Source: CAZEPT01 sp964626965
GTDB taxonomy: Bacteria; Patescibacteriota; Minisyncoccia; Phycocordibacterales; UBA9973
DNA length: 64,000 nucleotides
Assembly (NCBI GenBank): GCA_964626965.1
Contig: CAZVHB010000001.1
Span: forward strand, 1 to 64,000
Reading direction: 5' to 3'
In this document: positions 33,238 to 41,146 of the stretch, piece after piece
How positions within the stretch are numbered: position 1 is the stretch's first letter
Layout of the letters: every line of letters starts with the position of its first letter
Position numbers and translations under genes: made by a program
Notes under the pieces: generated by a model
Database searches by the model: none
What the model saw: only the letters and a program-made list of their open reading frames with translations
Told to the model about the DNA's origin: nothing

Positions 33238-34626
33238 ATGAAAAACCGATTGATAGCATTACTTATTTTAATTTTAGGAGTTGGGTTCGGGTATTTTGTA
33301 TACGCGAGTGACCATTCATATGTACACCATAAAGCTGTACCAGCTTGGGTCGCAAAATATCCATTCAAACTCGGGCTTGATTTGAAAGGGGGAGTACACC
33401 TTGTGTACAAAGCAGACGTGTCAAAAATCGACTCAAAAGAAGTTGGTAATGCAATGACCGCACTTAAAGATGTTATAGAACGACGCATTAATGCGTTTGG
33501 TGTTGCAGAACCTATTATTCAAGTTCAAGAAGCAAGTTTCACTAATAATAATGAACAACGTCTCACTGTGGATCTTCCTGGTGTTACTAATATTGATGAA
33601 GCGATTAAGACAATTGGTGAAACCCCAAATCTTGAATTTAAAACAGAGAATCCAGATTTTGATCCTAATGCTCCTCTCAAATTAGATGCTTCTTCTGTTG
33701 ATGGAAATGGAAATGTCTCTCTCGGTGCATCATTTGATCCTTACGCAAATAAGTATGTTAGTTCAGAACTCACCGGTCGCTACTTAAAAAAAGCTACAGT
33801 AGAATTTAACTCAACAACATACCAACCAATCATTGGCTTGCAATTTAACGACGAAGGAGCAAAGCTCTTTGAAGAAATGACAAAAGCAAATGTTGGTAAA
33901 ACTATCGCTATCTATCTCGATGGGCAAATCCTTTCTGCGCCTGTTGTACAGGCTGTTATTACTGGTGGTCAAGCAACTATCACGGGTACATTTAAACCAG
34001 AAGAAGCAAAAACACTCGTTGGTCGTCTTAACTCTGGTGCGCTTCCTATTCCAGTAGAACTACTCTCGACTCAAACAATCGGTCCGACTCTTGGTGAAAA
34101 GGCTATTTCTGCTGGTGTTCATGCTGGTGTCATTGCACTGATTCTCATCTCTGTTTTCTTCGTGCTCTGGTATAGACTCCCTGGTTTGGTTGCAGTAGTT
34201 GCACTTGCGCTCTATGTAGTAATCGTTTTGTTTTTCTTTAAAATAATCCCAGTCACGCTGACAGCCTCTGGTATTGCTGGTTTTATTATATCTATTGGTA
34301 TTGCGGTGGATGCGAACGTGCTTATCTTTGAGCGTATTAAAGAAGAAATGAAAAGTGGTAAGAAGTTACAAGAAGCGTTGCATGATGGATATGGACGAGC
34401 ATGGACCTCGATTCGTGATTCAAACTTATCAACACTTATTACTGCACTTATCTTGTTCTGGTTTGGTACAGCGCTTATTAAAGGGTTTGCATTGACACTT
34501 GGTGTCGGAGTTCTTACTGCACTCTTTTCAGCCGTAATGGTAACACGAATTTTCTTGTACGCACTTCCTGCTTCGAAGTCGAATAAGGTTAATAAAATAT
34601 TATTCGGATCAGGTTTTCTGAAATAA
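33238..34626 (+). CDS. secD: Protein translocase subunit SecD
   Basis: SecD works with SecF to pull exported proteins across the membrane using the ion gradient. The 462-residue protein has a first membrane segment, KLGLDLKGGVHLVYK, a periplasm-side domain (shorter than in E. coli), and a C-terminal RND-type membrane domain with FIISIGIAVDANVLIFERIKEE. secF follows after 19 bases. Confidence 0.96.
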   Translation: MKNRLIALLILILGVGFGYFVYASDHSYVHHKAVPAWVAKYPFKLGLDLKGGVHLVYKADVSKIDSKEVGNAMTALKDVIERRINAFGVAEPIIQVQEASFTNNNEQRLTVDLPGVTNIDEAIKTIGETPNLEFKTENPDFDPNAPLKLDASSVDGNGNVSLGASFDPYANKYVSSELTGRYLKKATVEFNSTTYQPIIGLQFNDEGAKLFEEMTKANVGKTIAIYLDGQILSAPVVQAVITGGQATITGTFKPEEAKTLVGRLNSGALPIPVELLSTQTIGPTLGEKAISAGVHAGVIALILISVFFVLWYRLPGLVAVVALALYVVIVLFFFKIIPVTLTASGIAGFIISIGIAVDANVLIFERIKEEMKSGKKLQEALHDGYGRAWTSIRDSNLSTLITALILFWFGTALIKGFALTLGVGVLTALFSAVMVTRIFLYALPASKSNKVNKILFGSGFLK

Positions 34627-34645
34627 TTTTAAAATATAAATATAT

Positions 34646-35539
34646 ATGTGGATAATTAAAAACAAAAAAATATTTCTCACTATCTCAGCGTTACTTGTGG
34701 GCTCATCTGTTTTACTCGTTGTTTTCTTAGGACTCAAATTAAGTATTGATTTCAAAGGTGGAGCAGAAACAGAAGTAAGTTACACTGTACGACCAACAAC
34801 AACTGAAGTTAAAACATCTCTCGATGCTATTGGGCTCAAAGATGCACTTGTTCAAGAGGTGGGTACTCAAAAAGTGAGTATTAAGACTCTCGCCCTCACT
34901 GAAATAGAAAGACAGAACTTAGAAAAAAATCTTGGAGCTCTTGGTCAAGGTGGAAAGATAGAAAATTTTAACTCTATTGGTCCATCTGTTGGACGTGAAC
35001 TTGTTCGAAAATCACTCTTGGCGATAGTCCTTGTGTCACTTGCTATTATTCTTTTTATTGCATATGCATTTCGTGGGGTTTCAAAACCAGTTGCGTCATA
35101 CAAATATGGATTGATTGCGATTACAACACTGATTCATGATATTGCGATTCCATCTGGAGTATTTGCACTCTTAGGTCAAATTCGTGGTGCAGAAGTAGAC
35201 ACACTCTTTGTTGTTGCACTTCTCACCGTCCTCGGTCTTTCTGTTTCAGATACGATTGTGGTCTTTGACCGAATCCGTGAAAATCTCCGCGGAGCAAAAG
35301 GGGTAGCATTTGAAGATACTGTTGGAAAAAGTCTTTCACAAACATTTGGACGATCTATCAATACATCACTCACTGTTATTCTCGCACTTCTCGCACTCTT
35401 CTTCTTTGGTCCTGAATCAACCAAGAACTTTTCACTCGTGTTGATTGTTGGTATGTTTTTTGGAACATATTCATCAATCTTCGTCGCATCACCACTGTTG
35501 GTTATGGTGGAGAAGTATCAGAGAAGAAAGAACAAATAA
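34646..35539 (+). CDS. secF: Protein translocase subunit SecF
   Basis: The 297-residue partner of SecD has a first membrane segment, LSIDFKGGAETEV, FNSIGPSVGREL, then the SecF membrane motif GLSVSDTIVVFDRIRENLR and FGRSINTSLTVIL. There is no Shine-Dalgarno sequence, and the start is preceded by AATATATATATG-like sequence. With secA at 47255, most of the export machinery lies in this window. Confidence 0.96.
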   Translation: MWIIKNKKIFLTISALLVGSSVLLVVFLGLKLSIDFKGGAETEVSYTVRPTTTEVKTSLDAIGLKDALVQEVGTQKVSIKTLALTEIERQNLEKNLGALGQGGKIENFNSIGPSVGRELVRKSLLAIVLVSLAIILFIAYAFRGVSKPVASYKYGLIAITTLIHDIAIPSGVFALLGQIRGAEVDTLFVVALLTVLGLSVSDTIVVFDRIRENLRGAKGVAFEDTVGKSLSQTFGRSINTSLTVILALLALFFFGPESTKNFSLVLIVGMFFGTYSSIFVASPLLVMVEKYQRRKNK

Positions 35540-35611
35540 TCTCGACGTAAAGTCGGGATCCCGAACGACGCTTCGGGATTCTAAATGATACATGCCAAAT
35601 GCTAAAACAAG

Positions 35612-35662
35612 AGGCAAAAACACAGCAGAGTGGCCAAAGGCCACTCTGCTGTGTTTTTGCCT
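35612..35662. terminator. Long terminator hairpin
   Basis: A 23-bp perfect stem, GGCAAAAACACAGCAGAGTG (then GCC) pairing with GGCCACTCTGCTGTGTTTTT (then GCC), with loop AAA. Confidence 0.9.
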
Positions 35663-35689
35663 TCTTCTAAACAGGGTGGTTTTGTATTT

Positions 35690-35717
35690 TTGACAAATAT
35701 TATATATTTGTTATAAT
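35690..35717 (+). promoter_or_regulatory. Sigma-70 promoter with central dyad
   Basis: TTGACA (35690-35695), a 16-base spacer, TATAAT (35712-35717). ACAAATAT (35693-35700) and ATATTTGT (35704-35711) form an 8-bp dyad filling the spacer, which could be an operator. Confidence 0.75.
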
Positions 35718-35735
35718 AAAAAAAATTTAACAAGA

Positions 35736-36284
35736 ATGAAAAAAGATAAACAAGCACTTACAACTTCCGACTTGTCACAAAAGTATGGTCAGTTCGCAAT
35801 GCGACTCGTTCCTCGCCTGCTCACTACTTTTGAAGAAGCAGAAAAAACAGCCCACATTAATAACGGCCATGATGACTTTTATGAAAAAAATTCTATTGCC
35901 AAAGCGAAATTATTCGATATTCCGACAAGTATCGAAGGAGAAGAATTAGTCTTGTATTACGAAGGGAAAAAACAGCTAATTTTAAAAGAAGGATTTCATG
36001 AGTATTTTAAATTAAAAGGTTATGAAGTCATTAATAATCCTGCACCCTCCTTACTCATTGATGCCAGCGCAATTTTAACGGAGCAAAAGCTCACGGAGCT
36101 TGGTATCCCGGCTGATGTGAATATCGTGTTGCCGTCTGCCTATGGGAATACCTTCTGGATCGCTCTTAGTATTTTCTGTTTTCCAGCCGTGCATCGTGGC
36201 GGAGGCTATCGTGGCCTGGACATGGCGAGCATTAATCTTGTTTGGAACCGCCACTTTGCATTCCTTCTTCGTAAAATCATTTAA
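35736..36284 (+). CDS. Unknown protein, monocistronic
   Basis: The family is not recognised. The 182-residue protein has an acidic/charged N-terminal half and a segment HEYFKLKGYEVINNPAPSLLID. The C-terminal stretch contains GNTFWIALSIFCFPAVHRGGGYRGLDMASINLVW and is only mildly hydrophobic. There is no signal peptide. It has its own TTGACA promoter and terminator, and a leader AAAATTTAACAAG similar to that of the 26430 gene. Confidence 0.65.
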   Translation: MKKDKQALTTSDLSQKYGQFAMRLVPRLLTTFEEAEKTAHINNGHDDFYEKNSIAKAKLFDIPTSIEGEELVLYYEGKKQLILKEGFHEYFKLKGYEVINNPAPSLLIDASAILTEQKLTELGIPADVNIVLPSAYGNTFWIALSIFCFPAVHRGGGYRGLDMASINLVWNRHFAFLLRKII

Positions 36285-36308
36285 TTTGTTTGTTCTTAAT
36301 CATGTAAG

Positions 36309-36344
36309 TGAGACCTCCTGTGTTTTTAGCACGGAGGTCTTTTA
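36309..36344 (+). terminator. Terminator
   Basis: AGACCTCCGTG-type stem (GACCTCC / GGAGGTC) with loop TGTGTTTTTAGCAC, then TTTTAATTT. Confidence 0.8.
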
Positions 36345-36366
36345 ATTTACGTTTTATTTTCTTTTT

Positions 36367-36381
36367 TGCTATACTTCACCT
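36367..36381 (+). promoter_or_regulatory. lemA leaderless promoter
   Basis: TGC-TATACT (ending 36375) plus six bases to ATG 36382. Confidence 0.7.
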
Positions 36382-37023
36382 ATGGAAAATACACAACAAA
36401 GTATGCCTGAAAAAATGGCAAATAATGCATCAAATCATATGAATACAGTAGTGAGTGGCTTCAAAAAGCTCTCTACTACTATCGTTGTTCTTGGTGTCGT
36501 AATAATCCTCGTACTCTGGGGTATGAGTATCAGAAACGGTTTTGCAACAAAGAGTCTTAATGTTGAAGCAAAATTTTCAGCGATAGATACAGACCTAGAG
36601 CGTAGATTTGCTTTGATTCCAAACTTGGTTTCAACGGTCAAAGGACTCACAGCCCAAGAACAAGAAGTCTTTGGCACTATTGCCCAAGCTCGTTCACAAT
36701 ATGCTGGAGCACAAACAACAGAGGGGAAAGCACAAGCTGGAGCTCAGTTTGAAAGTGCACTCGGAAGACTTCTTGTCATTACCGAAAACTATCCTGCTCT
36801 TCGTTCAAGTGAAGCATTTCAAACACTCATGGCACAACTTGAAGGAACAGAAAATCGTATTTCAGTATCACGTAAAGATTACAATACTGCGGTTCAAGAA
36901 TACAATACGATGATCGTTCGTTTCCCAGCAAATATTGTAGCGAAAATCTTTGGCTATACAAGTAAAACATTCTTTACTGCGACAGAAGAAACTCGAACAA
37001 ATCCACAAGTTAACTTTCAGTAA
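36382..37023 (+). CDS. lemA: LemA family protein
   Basis: The 213-residue protein has one N-terminal membrane segment (about 29-49) and a helical LemA domain with DTDLERRFALIPNLV, LGRLLVITENYPALRSSEAF and the C-terminal YNTMIVRFPANIVAKIFGY motif. LemA proteins are membrane proteins of unclear role, often paired with TPM-domain proteins, as here (the next gene starts three bases after the stop). Confidence 0.95.
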   Translation: MENTQQSMPEKMANNASNHMNTVVSGFKKLSTTIVVLGVVIILVLWGMSIRNGFATKSLNVEAKFSAIDTDLERRFALIPNLVSTVKGLTAQEQEVFGTIAQARSQYAGAQTTEGKAQAGAQFESALGRLLVITENYPALRSSEAFQTLMAQLEGTENRISVSRKDYNTAVQEYNTMIVRFPANIVAKIFGYTSKTFFTATEETRTNPQVNFQ

Positions 37024-37026
37024 TAT

Positions 37027-37914
37027 ATGAGACGAGTATTGTTCTCTACAATTCTCGCGGTTCTAACACTCTTTCTTTTTACAGGAAAGAGTGTTTTGGC
37101 ATACAGTAGCCCTGGAAAACCAACAGGCTATGTAAATGACTTTGCAGGAATGCTCAAGCCTGAAACAAAAACTGCTCTTGAAGCGACACTTACTCAATTT
37201 ACTAAAGAAACCAGTAGTGAAATTTCTGTGGTCACAGTAAACAATCTCGATGGAGACAGTATAGAAAACTACGCGAATGAACTATTCCGCGCGTGGGGGG
37301 TTGGGACAAAAACAAATAACAATGGTGTCCTTCTTCTCATCTCTCAAGAAGATAGAAAACTTCGTATTGAAGTTGGTTATGGTCTTGAAGGTGCACTCCC
37401 TGATGCGACAGCCTTCAGTATTATTCAGAATGACATCACCCCACTTTTCAAGACTGGGGATTATGACGCAGGTGTAACTATCGGTGTAGAAAAAATAATT
37501 TCTGCAACGAAAGGCGAATATACTGCAGAGCCTGTGAAAAAGAAAGGCATATCAGGAAACGTTCTCGAAGTGCTCTTTTTTGTTCTTATCTTTGGGTTTA
37601 ATATTCTTGTTGCAATCCTTGCTCCCTCAAAATCTTGGTGGCTTGGCGGTGTAATAGGGGGAGTGATCGGCGGAATTGTCGGCTTTATATTCTGGTCTCT
37701 TGTTGGCGGAGCTATCCTCGGAGGAATTCTTTTAGGACTAGGGCTCATCATTGATTTTTTTGTTTCAAAAGCGTATCAAAAAGGAGGAGGGAGAGGTGGT
37801 CCATTCGGTGGTATCTGGACCGGTGGCGGATTCGGAGGTGGCTCATCAGGAGGTGGTTTCGGTGGATTCTCTGGTGGTTCATCTGGTGGTGGAGGATCTT
37901 CGGGAGGTTGGTAA
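37027..37914 (+). CDS. TPM-domain (YgcG-like) membrane protein
   Basis: The 295-residue protein has a signal peptide (1-25). A TPM domain follows (GYVNDFAGML, ISVVTVNNLDGDSIENYANELFRAWGVG, LRIEVGYGLEGALPD), then three membrane segments (about 180-250). The C-terminal tail is rich in glycine and serine and ends GGGGSSGGW. The TPM domain would be extracellular. LemA and this protein form a conserved pair in many bacteria, and a role in envelope stress is often proposed but not established. Confidence 0.93.
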   Translation: MRRVLFSTILAVLTLFLFTGKSVLAYSSPGKPTGYVNDFAGMLKPETKTALEATLTQFTKETSSEISVVTVNNLDGDSIENYANELFRAWGVGTKTNNNGVLLLISQEDRKLRIEVGYGLEGALPDATAFSIIQNDITPLFKTGDYDAGVTIGVEKIISATKGEYTAEPVKKKGISGNVLEVLFFVLIFGFNILVAILAPSKSWWLGGVIGGVIGGIVGFIFWSLVGGAILGGILLGLGLIIDFFVSKAYQKGGGRGGPFGGIWTGGGFGGGSSGGGFGGFSGGSSGGGGSSGGW

Positions 37915-37948
37915 ATAAAAAATCCAGAACATGTCTGGATTTTTTTAA
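37915..37948. terminator. Bidirectional terminator
   Basis: AAAAAATCCAGA / TCTGGATTTTTT with loop ACATG, between convergent genes. Confidence 0.92.
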
Positions 37949-37958
37949 TGTATGTGAA

Positions 37959-39011
37959 TTATTTTTTACCTAAATTTCGCAAATGTCGAAAGTGGCTTTT
38001 GAGTGCATACCAAAATGTAACTTCTGTGTATGGTAAATCAAACTCCGTGCATCTATCTACAACAATTTTCTGCATGTCTGGATAATGTGTGTGACTTACT
38101 TTAGGGAATAAGTGATGAACTGTTTGGAAATTAAGTCCACCGAGTAACCATGTCAGGAGTGTGCTATCTGTTCCAAAATCCATCGTTTCAAATACTTGCT
38201 GTTCTGCCCAAGATGTTGGCATTTTTCTATCTCTACTTTCTGTAAAATGTGCATGTTCGTGTATATGTGCAAGTTGGAATATAACACTAATAATAATCCC
38301 AACAGTCATAAAGTACACAAGCCAGCCGATGATAAACATCCAACCGAATACAACATAAGGGATGATTACAAAAAATGTGATGTGTAGTATTTTTGTGATC
38401 CAAAAAATCCATTTGTCGTTTGTACCCATGTTTATTTTTTTTCCATGAATTTCTTTTTTAAAATACTTTTCATAGTCGTTAAAATAAATCCACTGTATCG
38501 CTAGAAATGAGTAGAGAGGTACTGCGTAGAGATGTTGGTATTTATGATACCATCTCCATTCTTGGTTTGGACTCATGCGAAGTAACCCACCTGTATCAAT
38601 ATCGTCATCATGCTCTGTGTTTACAAAAGTATGATGTAGTACAACATGTTTTGTCTTCCACATAAAATCACTGCCACCAACGAGGTTCAGTGTTCTTCCG
38701 AGCCAGGTATTAACCCATCCTTTCTTGGAGTATGCACCATGAGACGCATCGTGCATGATGTTGAAGTTTACTAACGAAGAGAGTACTCCTAACACACAAC
38801 ATAAAAAGAGAAGTGTTTGAGGGGAGAAATTGTAGATGAAAATAGAGATGTAGCAGAGTGTCCATAGTGTAAAAAGCATAATACTTTTTACGTAGAGTCG
38901 AAAGTCAGCATACGGCGATATCTGCCGTTTTTTAAAATAGGTATCTTTTGCATCTTTTAAAGATGTTAAAAATGGCCCGTCCGGGGCGTATTTTAGTGTG
39001 GCTATTTCCAT
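37959..39011 (-). CDS. Membrane fatty acid desaturase
   Basis: The 350-residue protein has four or more membrane segments and three histidine boxes for the di-iron site: HDASH, HHTFVNTEHDDD and QTVHHLF. HEHAHF also fits. The family includes acyl-lipid and acyl-CoA desaturases (delta-5/6 or linoleoyl-CoA type), which need oxygen and an electron donor. No fused cytochrome b5 domain is seen. No fatty acid synthesis gene lies in the window, so host or scavenged lipids are the likely substrate. It is monocistronic and convergent with the TPM gene. Confidence 0.93.
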   Translation of the reverse strand: MEIATLKYAPDGPFLTSLKDAKDTYFKKRQISPYADFRLYVKSIMLFTLWTLCYISIFIYNFSPQTLLFLCCVLGVLSSLVNFNIMHDASHGAYSKKGWVNTWLGRTLNLVGGSDFMWKTKHVVLHHTFVNTEHDDDIDTGGLLRMSPNQEWRWYHKYQHLYAVPLYSFLAIQWIYFNDYEKYFKKEIHGKKINMGTNDKWIFWITKILHITFFVIIPYVVFGWMFIIGWLVYFMTVGIIISVIFQLAHIHEHAHFTESRDRKMPTSWAEQQVFETMDFGTDSTLLTWLLGGLNFQTVHHLFPKVSHTHYPDMQKIVVDRCTEFDLPYTEVTFWYALKSHFRHLRNLGKK

Positions 39012-39072
39012 GAGTATATATTTTTAAGTGAACAATTTTATTTATTCCAAGTATACCATCTCAGGATTGAAG

Positions 39073-39087
39073 TGATATAATGGGTGT
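39073..39087 (+). promoter_or_regulatory. htpX leaderless promoter
   Basis: TGA-TATAAT (ending 39081) plus six bases to ATG 39088. Confidence 0.7.
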
Positions 39088-39969
39088 ATGCAGAATAATA
39101 TACAAAATAACCTCCAGATTCAGCAGTCAAAAAATATCCGCCGGACGTGGACACTTATCGGTTTTGTTGGGTTTCTTATTATCGGTCTTGGTTGGCTTTT
39201 TTCATACAAAACAGGGAACCCATCTATGGTGACCTATTTCGCAGTCGGTGCAATCGTGCTTAATCTTATTTCATATTGGTTCTCTGATAAAATCGCACTG
39301 TCTATGAATGGCGCAAAAGAAGCAAATCCTACTGACTTTCCAAAATTACATGAGATAGTCGAACGTGTTGCACAAAAAACAGGCCTACCAAAACCTCGTG
39401 TATACGTGATACAAGACAGTGCACCGAACGCCTTTGCGACAGGAAGAAATAAAGAAAATGCTGCTATTGCGTGTACTACTGGGATTCTTGCACTTCTTTC
39501 TGATGAAGAGCTCGAAGGAGTGCTCTGTCATGAATTTGCTCATATTCAAAATAGAGATATTTTGATCAATACGATTGTTGTTGTACTTGTTGGATTACTC
39601 TCTATTATCGCTCAAATGTTTATGTTCTCGGGGCAGTCACGTGATCGGGATAATAACTCTGGACTTCTTGTGATGCTCGGTTTTCTCTTTGCGTTTCTTT
39701 CTCCTATTATCGGGCAACTCATTCAGCTTGCAATATCACGCAAGCGTGAATTTCTCGCTGATGCAACAGGCGCGCTGACTCACGGACATCCGGAACATCT
39801 CGCCCGAGCGCTTGAGAAAATTTCAGGTTCTGCACAGCCGATGGTACATGCAAACACTGCAACAGCACATATGTTTATTGCAAATCCATTTGGAAACATC
39901 GGTGCACTCTTTGCTACTCATCCTCCAGTAAAAGAGAGAGTCAGGGCACTTTTGGGTAATACAAAATAA
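39088..39969 (+). CDS. htpX: Membrane zinc metalloprotease HtpX
   Basis: HtpX degrades misfolded membrane proteins. The 293-residue M48-family protein has two N-terminal membrane segments, the zinc motif HEFAH (in LCHEFAHIQNRD), two further membrane segments, and the third ligand in REFLADATGA. The C-terminal end reads THPPVKERVRALL, typical of the family. It leads a three-gene unit (EVE protein, recO). Confidence 0.96.
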   Translation: MQNNIQNNLQIQQSKNIRRTWTLIGFVGFLIIGLGWLFSYKTGNPSMVTYFAVGAIVLNLISYWFSDKIALSMNGAKEANPTDFPKLHEIVERVAQKTGLPKPRVYVIQDSAPNAFATGRNKENAAIACTTGILALLSDEELEGVLCHEFAHIQNRDILINTIVVVLVGLLSIIAQMFMFSGQSRDRDNNSGLLVMLGFLFAFLSPIIGQLIQLAISRKREFLADATGALTHGHPEHLARALEKISGSAQPMVHANTATAHMFIANPFGNIGALFATHPPVKERVRALLGNTK

Positions 39970-39970
39970 T

Positions 39971-40435
39971 ATGAACTACTGGTTAATGAAAAGTGAAGGT
40001 TCGTGTTACAGTATTGACGACCTGAAAAAAGATAAAAAAGTTGCATGGGAAGGCGTACGAAATTTTCAAGCACGAAATTTTATGATGAAAGATATGAAAA
40101 AAGGGGACACTGTTTTCTTTTATCATTCAAATGGGAAGGGGGAGAGTCCTACTGGAATTTATGGCTTGGCAAAAGTTACGAGTTCTGCACATCCAGATGA
40201 AAGTCAGTTTAACCCAAAAGACGAACACTATGACCCAAAGAGTAAAAAACAAAATCCTACATGGTACTGTGTAGATGTTTCTTTTGTAAAAAAGTTTAAA
40301 GAACCAATTGCATTGTCGTATGTAAAAATCGATCCACATCTTGTCGGTATTATGGTTGCCCAAGGTGGATCACGACTTTCAATTCAACCTGTATCAGAAA
40401 AACATGGGAAGTACTTATTAGAAATTAGTAATTAA
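39971..40435 (+). CDS. EVE domain protein
   Basis: The 154-residue protein is a single EVE domain. Motifs seen are NYWLMKSEG, WEGVRNFQARNFMMKDMKKGDTVFFYHSN, GIYGLAKV, YDPKSKKQNPTWYCVDV and MVAQGGSRLSIQPVSEKHG. EVE domains resemble PUA/YTH folds and bind modified bases in DNA or RNA. It starts one base after htpX ends and precedes recO. Confidence 0.93.
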   Translation: MNYWLMKSEGSCYSIDDLKKDKKVAWEGVRNFQARNFMMKDMKKGDTVFFYHSNGKGESPTGIYGLAKVTSSAHPDESQFNPKDEHYDPKSKKQNPTWYCVDVSFVKKFKEPIALSYVKIDPHLVGIMVAQGGSRLSIQPVSEKHGKYLLEISN

Positions 40436-40454
40436 ATATTTTTTATTTTCTGAT

Positions 40455-41009
40455 ATGTATGAAATTATCCACACAAAAGCAATTGTACTTCTCGATCGAG
40501 TAGAAAAAGAGTACAATAAAATATTTTTTTTGTTTACCGAAGAACTCGGGCTTGTTTCGGTGCATGCAGTTTCTATTTTGAAACCAGGGGCGAAACTTGT
40601 TTCTATGTTGCAACCACATAGTATTATTTCTTGTGATATTGTCGTCGGGAAACACTCAAAGAGAATTACGACGATTGTTGAGAAACATCCATACGAGCAT
40701 ATTTTTTTAAATACACACAAGAAAAATAGTTTTCTCTCTATTTTTAATTTTATTATTGCGATGGTTCCGCGAAATATTCCAGTGAAAGACGTGTACGCGC
40801 TCTTTTCTGATTTTATTTATACGCTTGAAACTGACACTCACACAGAGGAAAGCGTACAACAACTCGAAGTTCGTACACTCTATAAAATATTGGCTTCACT
40901 TGGGTATATCGACACAGAGTACCATTATATGTTTGATACAATTGAGACAGATGATTATCCAAAAATGTACGATACGGTAAATAAGGTATTGAAAGAAATA
41001 CATACATAG
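40455..41009 (+). CDS. recO: Short RecO-like recombination protein
   Basis: The 184-residue protein starts with the RecO OB-fold pattern (HTKAIVLLDRVEKEYNKIFFLFTEELGLVSVHAVSILKPGAKLVSMLQPHSII). A helical region follows, including QLEVRTLYKILASLGYI, as in the RecO alpha domain. The zinc module and C-terminal part of canonical RecO (about 240 residues) are missing. The assignment is good at the N terminus and inferred for the rest. RecO loads RecA on SSB-coated DNA. Confidence 0.78.
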   Translation: MYEIIHTKAIVLLDRVEKEYNKIFFLFTEELGLVSVHAVSILKPGAKLVSMLQPHSIISCDIVVGKHSKRITTIVEKHPYEHIFLNTHKKNSFLSIFNFIIAMVPRNIPVKDVYALFSDFIYTLETDTHTEESVQQLEVRTLYKILASLGYIDTEYHYMFDTIETDDYPKMYDTVNKVLKEIHT

Positions 41010-41055
41010 GGGATTAGTAAGTAGTAAGTAGTAAATAGGACTACCGTGAACATAA

Positions 41056-41091
41056 TACAGTAGGGCGCCTATGGCGCCCTACTGTATTTCT
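41056..41091 (+). terminator. Terminator
   Basis: ATACAGTAGGGCGCC / GGCGCCCTACTGTAT with loop TAT. CTATAACCTG-type short repeats follow. Confidence 0.92.
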
Positions 41092-41134
41092 ATAACCTGT
41101 AACCTTTCACCTGTACCCTAGTTCGTGCTATAGT
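41091..41134 (+). promoter_or_regulatory. ACCT-repeat promoter region of the 650-residue surface protein
   Basis: Short repeats (CTATAACCTG, TAACCTTTCACCTGTACCC) lead into TGC-TATAGT (-10 at 41129-41134), then 12 bases to ATG 41147. Similar arrays precede the genes at 59100 and 62440. Confidence 0.55.
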
Positions 41135-41146
41135 GTATGTACTATT

